From Glandiceps talaboti (lineage: Eukaryota > Hemichordata > Enteropneusta > Spengelidae), in assembly GCF_964340395.1 (NCBI RefSeq), contig NC_135566.1, positions 22,952,135 through 23,016,134 on the forward strand: a stretch of DNA of 64,000 bases, read 5' to 3'. Position numbers and translations under genes: made by a program. The notes under the pieces are model-generated. The model worked only from the letters and a program-made list of their open reading frames with translations, searched no databases and was not told the origin of the DNA. Shown here piece by piece: positions 22,645 to 33,685 of the stretch (positions within the stretch are counted from its first letter, which is position 1; every line of letters begins with the position of its first letter).

Positions 22645-22870
22645 GTTGAAAAAGGAAGACCAACATTTTAAAAGCTTATTTTCCCATGTTTGAAAAGTCA
22701 TGATGTCAATTTATTTTCAGGTACCCCCCTACAACCCATAACATTTTTTCAGGTACCCCCCCCCCCCCCCCACACACACTATCCATATATTTTCAAGCCC
22801 CCCCCCCCCCCCCCCCCCCCCCTAAAATCTTCCGACCCCCCCAACAAGTTTTTGTGAAAGCAGCCTTACA
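22115..22870. mobile_element. G-rich dispersed repeat, copy 2 (reverse)
   Basis: Reads in reverse orientation to 9788-10175: ctgtaccactcaattcgccc at 22127, then (GTT)n, and cccaacaagtttttgtgaaa near 22840. The (GTT)n run is split by the retroelement piece at 22266-22635. Confidence 0.75.
22266..22635 (+). mobile_element. Nested 3' end of a non-LTR retrotransposon
   Basis: Reads MYKALNNTAHVYISDLINL, SSRVLRSNDKILLHVPRSN, RKTYGDRAFSRTAPFAWNNV and PLEVRQSPSLDASR, the C-terminal end of RT-encoding elements. It stops at 22581, then gcgctatataaatctctttg and about seven copies of TGAT, the usual L2/CR1-type tail. GTT repeats lie on both sides, so it inserted into the trinucleotide run of copy 2. Confidence 0.8.
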
Positions 22871-23358
22871 GTATGTCGACTCGTGCGCCAAACTTGTAAC
22901 AATTTCTAATCATGGTTGGTGATCGGGCTGGTGATGCTTTGATACTCGCTACAATGTTACGATAATCTTGCTAAGACCTACTGTTACCCCCGGGACTGTT
23001 ACAATATTATGTCGCTGAAATGACGACTGGACTCGTATAATAGCAATACGCAAGATCGAAACAAACATAGCGGCGCATAGGCACGGTCTATGCCCAGGGT
23101 CTATAGGCAAAGTGTCTCGTGGAACGATCAGTTGACTGTCTGGGTTTAATCAGCGTGATTCACTGTGGTGGCGAAAGACTGAAAATATTTTCGCCATTTC
23201 AGATGTACGAGACTCAGTGTAGTGAATGATATGAATGGGTGGCTCAAGCACAGACATGTCGATCGTCAATATTAATCGATCACGATCATTTTCCAAGGTT
23301 TTCCACTCCAGGGGCTGGGAACATTTTTCCAGTGTTTTCCAGGACCGTGCGAACCCTG

Positions 23359-23495
23359 TCTATATCCATCAAGGCTGTACGACACTCATCCTGGGTTTGC
23401 GTCAGTCACACAAAATTGCCTGTCTCCCAGTGGGATTGAACCTTTTGACTGCCAGGCCGGAGATTTTATCGCTATGTCACAGGGACCAGGGACTA
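23359..23495 (-). mobile_element. tRNA-derived SINE-like head joined to a 50-bp array unit
   Basis: On the minus strand, an A-box-like stretch (gtgacatagcgataaaatct, about 23485-23465) is followed 30 to 40 bases later by a good B box GGTTCAATCCC (23442-23432), then gacaggcaattttgtgtgac and directly one array unit (caaacccaggatgagtgtcg). This arrangement of pol III boxes and a unique tail is that of a tRNA-derived SINE. It suggests that the array unit is part of the SINE body. Confidence 0.55.
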
Positions 23496-23499
23496 GATA

Positions 23500-25455
23500 T
23501 GCACCACTAGGTAAGGGGCTTTGTGGCAAAGTATGCTAAAATATGAACATAAACTTGAAAAATAATCTGTATTAGGGGGGATATTATAAAGTTAGCTCAT
23601 GTTTTATATACAATGAATTTCATCATATCTACAATCACTCAACACTTCCCTTGCAATTGAAAACAAAGAGACAAGGTTTCAACTATTTCAAGTTTGTATT
23701 TACAATAGAAAGTCTGAACTCAATACACTAAAGTCTGTGCCTTTTTCTGACATAACATGATTGACATAAAACCGAAAGCATAAAATACTGACAACTGTAG
23801 GAAAGAACACTTCCCATTTTGAATTCATTGTGTATAAATCCACCATGACATATATGCAATAAAATACTGGTTAAATTCAAATATAGTGAAAGAGAATGTT
23901 AAATTGTAAATGGAATATATTCACAGTTCTGGCTTCCTTTAGATGAGGTATAACTTATTACAAGATATCCTTACTGTACCAATTCATGGCTTAACTCTGG
24001 GCCTCCTTCTCCTACAACTACCCCTCTCTCTCCAAACCCTTACCAACTTAGGCAGCAAATTACTTACATGTCAAATCAGTATACATAATTACTTTCTTGG
24101 AAAACTACACATTACAAAATGAACTGCAACAGTTCTAATCTATGAATAAGAATAAAGGAATTGTAAACAGTACTGTGAAAAGGCACTTGTAGACATATGT
24201 TACAAACACCAAGTCAGCACTATATGTATGAAAAGTTCAGATTCATTTTATAAACAAATGCACACTCAAGTTTCAACTCTGGTGGCTCACTTCTCTGTAA
24301 TCAAGCTTGTACAGCTCTATTTCTATGTTGTATTGCTTACATCATAGACAGTCTCCCTCCACTGTCTATGCTTACATGCAGGCTATTAAACGATATTTTT
24401 CACTTTGACATAAATGGTTTTTAAGTTGACCCTTGACCCTGTCTTTACATATAGGTGAGAATACCTGTAACAATGTCAAAATGGCTAGTCACACAAGTAC
24501 AGGATTTGTAATATTGTTGTAGTTTCCATGACAACTATTCTACACTAATTTGACCAGTCATAAATGAAAACCTAATCCTGTAATTGATTTGTATTGATAT
24601 AATATGACATAAACAGAGACACGCCAATAAAGAAAAATAACACAAATACACTTGGTGTAGATAATTATAATAAAATAATATATCTTGGATAGACAAGAGA
24701 AGCCAGCAGCAGTCAGCAGTAGCTCCCCCCTCCACCTCATTATATAAAAGCTACTAACTGCAGTAGCGACTCATTTCCTTTGACCCCCTCCCTCGACATA
24801 TTATTAAACACAAGCCAGTAACAGCAACAACCCTTCTCTATTTCCTATTCTGCAAAAAATATATATACACCACTACTGAAGTATTTAACCCTCATCTTGT
24901 GAGATGACCAAGCTGTGTCAACTCAATCATCACTTGTTTGTTTCATATTTTATGTTTTTAATTTTTTAAAATTTTATTTCTGTTTGACTAACATAAAAAA
25001 GTCAACTCGGAATAGCAAGTTTTGGCATACAAATGAGGTATTTGTACAATGAAATGAACACATTATATCAAAGCAATCACTACCATGGTGAATGGTCTAC
25101 AAGTGAAATTAATCAACTCTCTATATCTTACATTTTTCATTGTATTTAATTATCAATAAAGACTTATTTGTTCACCTATGACATGAGCTGTCATTTGACT
25201 TAATGAAAACTCTCCCATGTTATATATATTTTTCCTAGCATCCCTCACAACATAATCAACATGCATTCATACCAAAGTGACATGAATTACTGTGTGTGTG
25301 TGTATGTGCTTGTATGTGTCACTGTTTGTTTGTTTGTTCTACGAAAAGTAAGATAAAGACAGCGACAAATGTACATATTTGTTGTCAGCATGTAGAATAC
25401 ACTTGACCCCATCCACCACCCCCTTACAGGAACTTTCACAGTATTAAACTATCAA
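23500..25455. other. Anonymous AT-rich sequence
   Basis: Nearly 2 kb without recognised repeat or gene. Short open frames have no supporting features. It is downstream of the WSB-like gene and could include transcript end or regulatory sequence, but nothing in it shows this. Confidence 0.45.
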
Positions 25456-25459
25456 TCTA

Positions 25460-26295
25460 AAATAGTGCCAATGGCGTTATAGCACAACTGTACAGTTTTT
25501 AAAAAATGTACCCACATGCTGATCCATGTTAGATATAGGTGTTCATTTGTTGAATGATTATCCAGTTGCCTATCCAGCCCTGTTATCTTCATAATATATG
25601 CTATCATTTGGCTGTTGCTATGAGTATGGTCTTGTTGCTAGGCATCTTTGTATACACTTTTTCAATGTTCACTTGTCTAAGAATCCCTGTTATCTTTGTG
25701 AAATACACCATCGTTTTGCTGTTGTTATGGGTGCGGTCATGGTTGCTAAGTACATTTGCATACCTTTTTTTGAATGTTACTCACTTGCCTACCAGATGAT
25801 GTTATTTTAATTTTAGCAAAATATATTGGCATTTGGTTGTTGCTAAGGGCATGGTCATGGCTGCTAGGGCCAGTTGTATATCAAAATGTTTGAGATATAA
25901 GTTTTTAACCAAAATTTACATTTTTACACCTAATTTGGATATCGCTGTTGGGATCTATACACTCCCAAATACATATCTATTAAATTTCAGCAAAATCTAC
26001 TCAGTACTTATGGAATTAAAGATTAACCAAAAAGACACATTTTTAACCATAATTTGCATATTACTAATGGAATCATTATGTCATGAACAAATCTTAATCT
26101 ACAAACCCCTAAGAACATTCCCACCATATTTCAGACCAACCTGCCTTCTAGTTTTTATGTTCACCAAAAATGACAATTTTTTACCCAAATCACACATCTG
26201 TGATACAATCATTTTGCTTTGAACAATTTCCCAACTAGACTCCAAAAGTAATGTCCCCATAAAATACCAAGGCAACTGGTCTGGCAGTTTTTAAT

Positions 26296-26343
<48 letters not shown>

Positions 26344-26395
26344 TGCACCATGCCTATTATAGCACTACTGAACCTTATCAGTTCAGTTCTGCTAA
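25460..26395 (+). mobile_element. Dispersed repeat family 1 copy
   Basis: Left terminus atagcacaactgtacagttt at 25478, shortened interior, (CA)n at 26299-26340 and right terminus cagttctgctaaaat near 26385. It lies just downstream of the WSB-like last exon. Confidence 0.8.
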
Positions 26396-26609
26396 AATCT
26401 ACCAATTTTAATTGGTAGTTATCATTATTTTTGTCTCCTAATTGCAAGTCTTCTGGAGGAAAATATAAAACAAACAAAAACTGAAATAAATAGCATCAAA
26501 ATGTTAGACATTTTTTCACGTAAACATATTTGATATTTCTGTTAAAATGTAGCTGTTTCCATATATGACATTGTATATTATAATACAATAAACAACATAA
26601 TAATACATG

Positions 26610-26727
26610 TCATACAGTACTTTACAACTTGCATTCAACAACTTGTAGTCATACAGTACTTTACAACTTGCATTCAACAATTTGTAGTCATACAGTACTT
26701 TACAACTTGCATTCAACAACTTGTAGT
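26610..26727. repeat. 39-bp tandem repeat, three copies
   Basis: Three near-identical copies of a 39-base unit containing catacagtactttacaact lie 140 to 260 bases past the WSB-like stop codon, so probably in its 3' untranslated region. The period is a multiple of three, which makes short spurious open frames. Confidence 0.85.
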
Positions 26728-26869
26728 CTCACTTAGCTAATACAATTATCTCAGCACACACCATCCATTCAGCTAAAGTACAAATTATCATAAATAATTT
26801 TCTCCATTGCATGCGATGCAGTTCTTTGTGTGTTGTTACAAAGGGAATGAAATGTCACCCTTATCTTGC

Positions 26870-27032
26870 TCATTCTTTGTATTTGAGGTACTCTTTCAGA
26901 CTATTTGGTATAAACAGTTTGTTAATTTTCTGTGTGTAAGGCAGCATTCTACGAACAGCTATCCGGCATAGGTGTTGAAGTTTCTGTACCTTCATTGGTG
27001 CAGCAAAAAAGAAGACATTACCATTTCTTGTT
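26870..27032 (-). CDS. WSB-like exon D: end of propeller, SOCS box and stop
   Basis: Acceptor is TTTTCCAG. The exon gives 53 residues then TGA: TRNGNVFFFAAPMKVQ closes the last blade, followed by KLQHLCRIAVRRMLPYTQK and INKLFIPNSLKEYLKYKE. LQHLCRIAV fits the BC box pattern L-x3-C-x3-hydrophobic that binds Elongin C. LFIP sits where SOCS boxes usually carry L-P-x-P, the Cullin-5 contact, so one proline is replaced by Phe. The end position matches the family's normal C-terminus. The 3' untranslated region runs to lower coordinates; I could not place a poly(A) signal with confidence. Confidence 0.92.
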
Positions 27033-27795
27033 CTGGAAAATGAAAAAAAGAACAGATTTTGTAGTAAAACTTGTTCATTTTGTAGCACATAACCATAAGT
27101 TTCTTCAAGTGAGATTCAACATTTGAAAATCTAACATTCACAAAGCACACTGTTACCATCAAATGTCAAACCAGCTTTTGAATTCATATATAAGTACAGT
27201 TTGTAAACTTTGAAAGTTTCACTATTAGAAATTCTATTGAACAAAACCATGACAGAACCCCATAACATGAGAATACAAGTGTGTTGTCATACAAGTGGTA
27301 TTTGGATGAATTCACTGTGGCCATACTTTCACAAGCATAGTGAGTGAAAGTACAGCAGAAAACACTGCAAGTACAAGAGTAAATACTATAGGGGTACTCA
27401 TATAGCATGGAGTTCTGTTGTTATTAAATATCAGGGGTTGAAATAATGAAAAAGATACACTTGCCACCTGGGCAAGTACAAAATAAAAAGTACTTCCCCA
27501 AATCAGAAAGTGATTGTCCACCAAAAAATGACATTTATTTTGCTTTGACAAATAAAACACCCTTCAAATCTTGCGTTTGTGCATCTCCCCCCTTAATATT
27601 AATCAGACGTATACAAGTTACAGCTGTCAACAGCTGAATGGAGCTTAAGGGTTAGGTTGATTCCCTGTCGGCATCCGTACATCAACTTTTTCTATTTTCA
27701 TCTTCTTCTCTGAAACTGACACTCAGAATACGTTGATATTTGGTGTGCATGTCCCTTGGGTGGAGTCTATTCAGATTTGAAGGTCAAAGGTCAAG
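27033..27795. other. WSB-like intron C-D, unique part
   Basis: No gene or clear repeat seen. Short open frames here show no domain and are probably chance. Confidence 0.5.
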
Positions 27796-27799
27796 GTTT

Positions 27800-28005
27800 C
27801 CAAATAACACATCTGTGATGCGATCATTTTGCCTTGGAACAATTTTCCAACTAGACACCAAAAGTAATGTCCCCACCAAATACCAAGGTAATTGGTCAGA
27901 CAGTTTTTGAGTTTAAATTGTCCACATACACACACAGTAGACAGACACCACATCATGCCTATAGCACTGTTGAACCTTTTCAGTTCACTTGTGCTAAAAA
28001 CAAAT
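27800..28005 (+). mobile_element. Family 1 right-end fragment
   Basis: Carries acacatctgtgatgcgatca, aactagacaccaaaagtaat, a short CA run and the terminus cagttcacttgtgctaaaaa. Confidence 0.7.
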
Positions 28006-28527
28006 TGAGGTGCATATGTCCGATATGTCACCCTTGTGCCAGGTTTGAAATAAATTGGATATTGCATGTCTGAGAAATGACATATTATGGCCAGCAGACT
28101 GCAGCGTAATAATGTTGCATCACCACAGTTGTCCTAGTAGATAGATAGCACCAGTTTTATTGTCTGAATACAGTGGGAATGTAAATCATTACAGTGTCTT
28201 GTTTATGTTGAGTATCTTTCTTTTATTTGTTGAGACAAGAATCTATGGCTTCAAAGGTCTCTCTTGTAAGAATGAGATGCCACAGATAGCCTTTAGACTT
28301 CTAGATTACAGTCTTCTTAGCTACTAGTATTTTATTCATGCTAATGACAAGAGTGAAGTTCAAAACACAAGAACATTACATTTATTCATTTATTATATAT
28401 AATAATTTTAAAACACCTACTTCACTGCATTGGATAGATACAACTGACACTAGTCTGAAAGATCACGACATTGGTCCACTTGCATAACCACTCAATGTTC
28501 ACAAAGGAGTCAATAAGTAATGAATAA

Positions 28528-29115
28528 AATAGCACCAATGGCATTGTAGCACAACTGTACAGTTTTTAAAAATGTTTATCCACATGCTGATCCATGCTAC
28601 TTTGCTAGGTATAGGTATTCATTTGCTGGATAATTATCCAGTTGCCTATCCAACCTTGTTGTTATCATTGCAATATACATAATCATTTGGCTGTTACCAT
28701 GGGAGTGGTCTTGTTGCTAGGTATATTGCATACATTTTATGATTTTTTATTTATTTGTCTATAAATCCCTGTTGTTATCTTTGCAGTTGCTAAAAACAGT
28801 CCTGATAAATAATTCAATCCTGATGTTTCAAAGGAATATTCTTTCAAAAAGGATACCACGGTCAACTCTCTTTGTTATGGAAAAATACTATCAGTGGTGT
28901 TGCACCACAACTGTATTTGACTGTTGCTAGGGGTGGTGTCTTGTTTCTAGGCACATTTGCATACATTTTCAGAATCTTTATTCACTTGCCTTCCCAGTTT
29001 TCATCTTTGTAATATAAACCATCATTTGGAAGTTGCTATGGGCGTGGTCTTGTTGCTAGGCATATTAACAAACATTTTTTATTCTTTATCACTAACCTAC
29101 CTGTCTCTGTTGTTA
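28528..29115 (+). mobile_element. Family 1 left-end fragment
   Basis: Begins caatggcattgtagcacaac, with the ttgctaggcatattaac type sub-repeats, and breaks off before the right half. Family 2 follows about 110 bases later. Confidence 0.7.
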
Positions 29116-29221
29116 TCCTTGTAATATGAATTATCACATAAATACGTGCATATCTTCTACTGTGTGACGTCAAACAGGGGTGATTTCAGAGCATATCACC
29201 CCTGTTCTACCGAACTACCGG

Positions 29222-29742
29222 CTAGGAAAATTCACAAACAAAATGGCTGCCAGGCAGCCATATTGGATCGTATCACGACGAAAATGGATATGCACATGTA
29301 TGTCATAGAACGCTGTCCTAATACCAACTTTGAATGAGATCTGTTTAAGCATGTCTGAGTTATGGCTTTGGACATGGAAAATTCACAAACAAAATGGCTA
29401 CCAGGCAGCCATATTGGATCGTATCACGACGAAAATGGATATGCACATGTATGTCATAGAACACTGTCCTAATACCAACTTTGAATGAGATCTGTTCAAG
29501 CATGTCTGAGTTATGGCTTTAGACAGGGAAAATTCGCAAATAAAATGGTTGCTAGGTGGCCATATTGGATCGTATCATAAAACAAATTGACGTGCATATG
29601 TATGCCATAGCATGTTGCCCCTGTACCAAGTTTGAAAAGAATCGGTCCAGGCATCTCCAAGAAACGGCTGCGGACGGACGGACGGACAGACGGAACCCAA
29701 TCCATAAGTCCCCGTTCCGGACTTCGTCCGCGGGGACTAACA
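29222..29742 (+). mobile_element. Family 2 copy
   Basis: Three sub-repeats built on aaaatggctgccaggcagcc, a near-perfect palindrome, then ggacggacggacagacgg and the terminal hairpin ending ccgcggggacta. The left third is missing. Confidence 0.75.
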
Positions 29743-29844
29743 AGCAGTCATCAGAGATGACTCGGTCCCTGCAATACATGTTTACAGAGAATTGCCACCA
29801 GTCAGGTAGTGTCACGATGTATTAGATTGTATGAAATATAGTGC

Positions 29845-30470
29845 AAATGGCACTGCAGCACAACTGTTCAATCGATTGAATATTTGCATACATTTTAAAA
29901 ATGTTTTGTCTATTGTTACCCTGAAATACAAGTAATCATTTGGTTGTTGCTATGGGTGTGGTCATTGTGCTAGGCACATTTATTTACATTTCTTGAATGT
30001 CTATTCAAATGTCTATTAATCACGATTATCTCTGCAATATGCATGATCACTTGGATGTTGCTATGGCCGTGGTCTTGTTACTAGGTTCATTTGCATACAT
30101 TTTTTGAATGTTTGTTCACTTGTCTAAAAATCCATCATCTTTGTGAAATACACCATCATTTGGCTGTTGCTATGGGTGTGGTCATTGTTGCTATGGCCAA
30201 AATGTTTTACAGAAAATCTGCAGAATAACACTTCTAGTAACATCTCACCAAGTTTTAGTCTCACTGACCGAGTACTTTCTGAGAATTAAAGTTTTTAACA
30301 AAAATTCACCTTTTTTACACTTAAATTTGCATTTCACTCATCAGATCACTATATCATATGCTTGATATTTTTTCATCTATACATGTACACCACAGATGCA
30401 TCCCCATCAAATTTCAGTCCACTCTGCTTAGTAGTTTTGGAATTAAAGACTTCTGACTAAAGCAAATAGA
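29845..30470 (+). mobile_element. Family 1 partial copy
   Basis: Starts with gcagcacaactgttcaat and includes two ttgctatgggtgtggtcatt units and gaaaatctgcagaataacac. The right end is replaced by a hairpin-ended segment. Confidence 0.6.
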
Positions 30471-30474
30471 CATG

Positions 30475-30616
30475 TATATGTAAGTCATAGTTCATTATCC
30501 ATTTACTAAGTTTGAAAGAAATCGGTCAATGAATGTTCAAGAAATGGCTCTGGATGCAAGGACAGACGGAGCTCAATCTATAAGCCCCTGTTCCGGACTA
30601 CGTCCAACAGGGGCTA
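30475..30616 (+). mobile_element. Hairpin-ended repeat fragment (family 2 relative)
   Basis: Contains gtttgaaagaaatcggtcaa, then ggacagacggagctcaatct and ends in a hairpin with arms AGCCCCTGTT and AACAGGGGCT. Same plan as family 2 with diverged sequence. Confidence 0.6.
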
Positions 30617-30849
30617 ATTACTATAGAACTACATTACCATCCAGGTACTTCCCGCTAACACGCTAGTTTGGGTCAAAGGATTAGTCTGAACGTGGAAAAA
30701 TCTCTCCGAGCAAAGCTGAAGATGATGTACTAGTATTTCAGTAAATATTCATGTCAACCAGACAACATTCAACACAGACACAACATAGCCATAGTCATTA
30801 GCATAGACTGTAATTTGACAACTTGCAAATTTCCTATTACAATGTAAAT

Positions 30850-30998
30850 ACACTGTAGGTGCCAATTAATACATTACAAGAAAAATTTACCATGAAAATT
30901 TAGTCAAAACATGATTTGCGGGGTTGTACACCACTGTATGTGCCAATTAATACATGAAAATGTAGTCAAAACAATATTTGCAGGGTTGTACACCACGG
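30850..30998. repeat. Tandem duplication of about 80 bp
   Basis: gtgccaattaatacat, aaaatttagtcaaaac and ggggttgtacaccac occur twice in order. Confidence 0.75.
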
Positions 30999-31284
30999 AA
31001 ACTTCCACGTAGTCGCCACATGATGTTGACAAGGTTGCCATCGTGAATGCATACACCAGAACGAGGCTCTTCAGTAAGGCATTATTGCATAACTTACCAC
31101 CCACTTTTAAGACTGTACTGGGCTTGCTCACTTGGAAGTTTCAAATATTAAACTCACATTCTGACCAACCTAGGGTGGCACTCTATGTGTCATAGCATCA
31201 CTATTTTTGAAGTGTGTTGTACATAGTGTATAAAGTCTGGTCTACAATTTGGATAATTTGAAAGAAGATTGAGTGTGACTTACC

Positions 31285-31394
31285 CAGCAGCAAGAACACC
31301 ACCACCAGGAGAATATGCACAGCACAGTCCATTTGGTATAATGGCTATTTGTTCTGGTACTTCAGTATTAAAGATTGACCAAAATCTAATATAT
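31285..31394 (-). CDS. WSB-like exon C: last WD40 blade, first part
   Basis: Acceptor is TATCAG, donor GTAAGT. The exon reads YIRFWSIFNTEVPEQIAI then IPNGLCCAYSPGGGVLAAG. NGLCC followed by a small-residue stretch and AAG is strongly WSB-like, and the exon joins exon D in phase. By my base count the exon is 110 bases, whereas this reading needs 111. The doubtful base is near 31320. I cannot tell whether this is my counting slip or a real one-base deletion, so the frame there should be checked. Confidence 0.82.
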
Positions 31395-32690
31395 CTGATA
31401 AAATAACAACAAAGTCATGTTAGGCCCAGATATGGGTTTGCAGACTGAAATTGTACGGTGAAATGGCCCGACGTTAAGACGGGAGACCTCAAAACCAATA
31501 TCTGGGCTGTAAAGGTTTTATCATATATATACCCTATCAATCTGCTTAAAATCTGATGTGAAAGCGACTAGACTAGGATTTTGTAAGGTTTCTACAACCA
31601 GTCAGCATGCTTCTTTCATAATCATACAGACAGTCTCTGTATGTGTTGACCTTCACATGTTGTGTAAGGGTAGTTTGTTTGTTTGTTTTTTCAATTTCTC
31701 CAATGTGCGCAGCTGCCAACGTAATGCTTATCCTGATTGCTTACTCAAAAGCGTGAGATCTTTGAGATTCAAATGGGATTGTCTATTACACAGGGTCACA
31801 TTAGTGCTGCAGCAGGGCCTGCATTTTTGACATCAAGCGCAACTGGAAAATAACCAGCATAATAGCTCGTGCAGCGGCTCAATGATTAGTACGCATGCGC
31901 GTCGTATATACTATTCGAAAAAATTTGGTGGTTCTTCCAATGATGCATTGCGGCGCGCACTGACTACGCATGCGCCTTCCATATCCTACGTGCATTCTCC
32001 ACGCGCTACGGTATCATCGTATATCATAGGCGACATAACATCACCATGCATTGCAATATTGTAACAGTAGGCCTGTTGGCACGATTATCGTAACATTGTA
32101 ACGAGTATCGAGGCATCACTGTACCTCAAGGAGAAATTGTTACACTATTTGGAAGTTTGATGCACGGCCGTACGCGATACGGACCACTGATGATATAGCG
32201 CAGTTTAATTTCCGAGTTGTGGAAGTGTGGTTCTGACATTTATATTGTCGATAATTGTTTTTTTTACATGATTTAAAAAGAATATCTACTTTCCTATGTT
32301 TGTTGGTACAGTAACATTCCTAAATCATCGAGTTGAATTGAGAAATCGTGATGTTCGGCAACATGTCAACAAAACATTTGTCCAAAGACCAACGTACGTT
32401 GGTGGAGGGTCTATGATAAGTTGGCTGATTGAAAATGAACACTATTATTAATATTAATCTAATGGCTATGATGGTTTTTGAAACCAACAACTGCATAGAG
32501 TGTTGACTTGCTTTACTTCTCGTCCATGTCAGAGAATTAGTTGTCATTCAATAAAATAAATTTTGATGGTCAATACCCCTGGAAAATGACCCAAATCAAG
32601 TGTTTCAACCCTGGCCCAGGCAGCCGGACACAAATGAATCTACCCTGCGCGAGCTTATGGGCTTTGCCTAGTTATGATATTATATATATA
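31395..32690. other. WSB-like intron B-C, with a repeat shared with 22900-23060
   Basis: At 32058-32170 gattatcgtaacattgtaac and its surroundings match, in reverse, 22910-23020 inside the transposon. CpG-rich sequence with two acgcatgcgc motifs lies at 31890-31980. No gene is seen. Confidence 0.5.
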
Positions 32691-33299
32691 TATCAAATTC
32701 TTCATTAGAGTCTCAGGAATATGGAAACCCATGATGACAGAGCCAAAAATTATAACAAATTAAGTTAGAACACAATATGTAACATGGTATAGAAAACTAA
32801 GATAAACATTTGTTGGGATAAAGTAAAGATACTATGTGTTGCGTGTGTGGATCATATTAAAGTTAATGTGTTTAGGTTGAACATGTATATGTTTTTGTGT
32901 GTGATAGGTATGAGCTGACACACAGGAACCATTGTTCTCCGAAAAATGTGCATGTTACCATGGTAATGATCATGTTTTGATCCAATATCACAATTTGTCT
33001 CCCTCTTGTTCAGCAATGGAAACCTGGAGAGTAACTTAATGTTCTGCAGTTCAGTTTTATCTTGCCAATAATGTAAGGTTTCTATATATCAAATTCATTG
33101 TTAGAGTCTAACAAATAAGGAAATGTATGATGACAGACCAGGAGAGTAATATATAGAAAGTTTCAACACTTTTGTAACATGCTGCAGGAAGACTGAGACC
33201 AACATTTGTTCGGGTGACATACAGGTAGTATGCGATTCATTCGTATATCATAATAACGATTTAATGTGTTAGGTTGAACATGTATATATTTTGTGTGGG

Positions 33300-33622
33300 A
33301 CAGGTATCACTTGAAGTTCCTGACTTGTCATTTGATGTCCCTGACTTATCACTTGATGTTGCTGACTTGTCATTTGACGGACCTGACTTATCAATTGACA
33401 TTCCTGACTTGTCATTTGACAGACCTGACTTATCACTTCACGTTCCTGACTTGTCAATTGACGAACCTGACTTATCACTTGACGTTCCTGACTTGTCATT
33501 TGATGGACCTGACTTATCACTTGACGTTCCTGACTTGTCATTTGACGGACCTGACTTATCACTTGACGTTCCTGACTTGTCATTTGACGGACCTGACTTG
33601 TCATTTGATGAGTTCGACTTTT
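33300..33622. repeat. 21/42-bp minisatellite
   Basis: About fifteen copies of a 21-base unit (cctgacttgtcatttgacg) alternate in pairs to give a 42-base period. Being a multiple of three, it is open in several frames on both strands; one reads PDLSFDGPDLSLDV over and over. It sits in a WSB-like intron and I do not consider it coding. Confidence 0.95.
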
Positions 33623-33685
33623 GACATGGATTATGCTCCATACATTAAACTCTTTATTTGAGTAACGGAAATATATGATGACATA

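Larger units (their letters stand above)
20197..23358. mobile_element. Inverted-repeat DNA transposon inserted in the 50-bp array (3,162 bp)
   Basis: The left end cagggttcgtac and the reverse complement of the right end, cagggttcgcac, are inverted. The six bases TCTATA directly flank both ends (20191-20196 and 23359-23364), and the array continues on either side. CAGGG ends recall hAT elements, but those make 8-base duplications; a 6-base one suggests another superfamily or a mutated site. Inside are the frameshifted acidic gene (21568-20961), a copy of the 9788 repeat in reverse, and a nested retrotransposon tail. A left-end fragment of the same family is at 61191-61350. Confidence 0.8.

Noticed and set aside
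31880-31985. CpG-rich segment with two acgcatgcgc motifs, resembling NRF1 promoter sites
   Set aside because: Adjacent sequence is a dispersed repeat shared with 22900-23060 and no exon follows on either strand.
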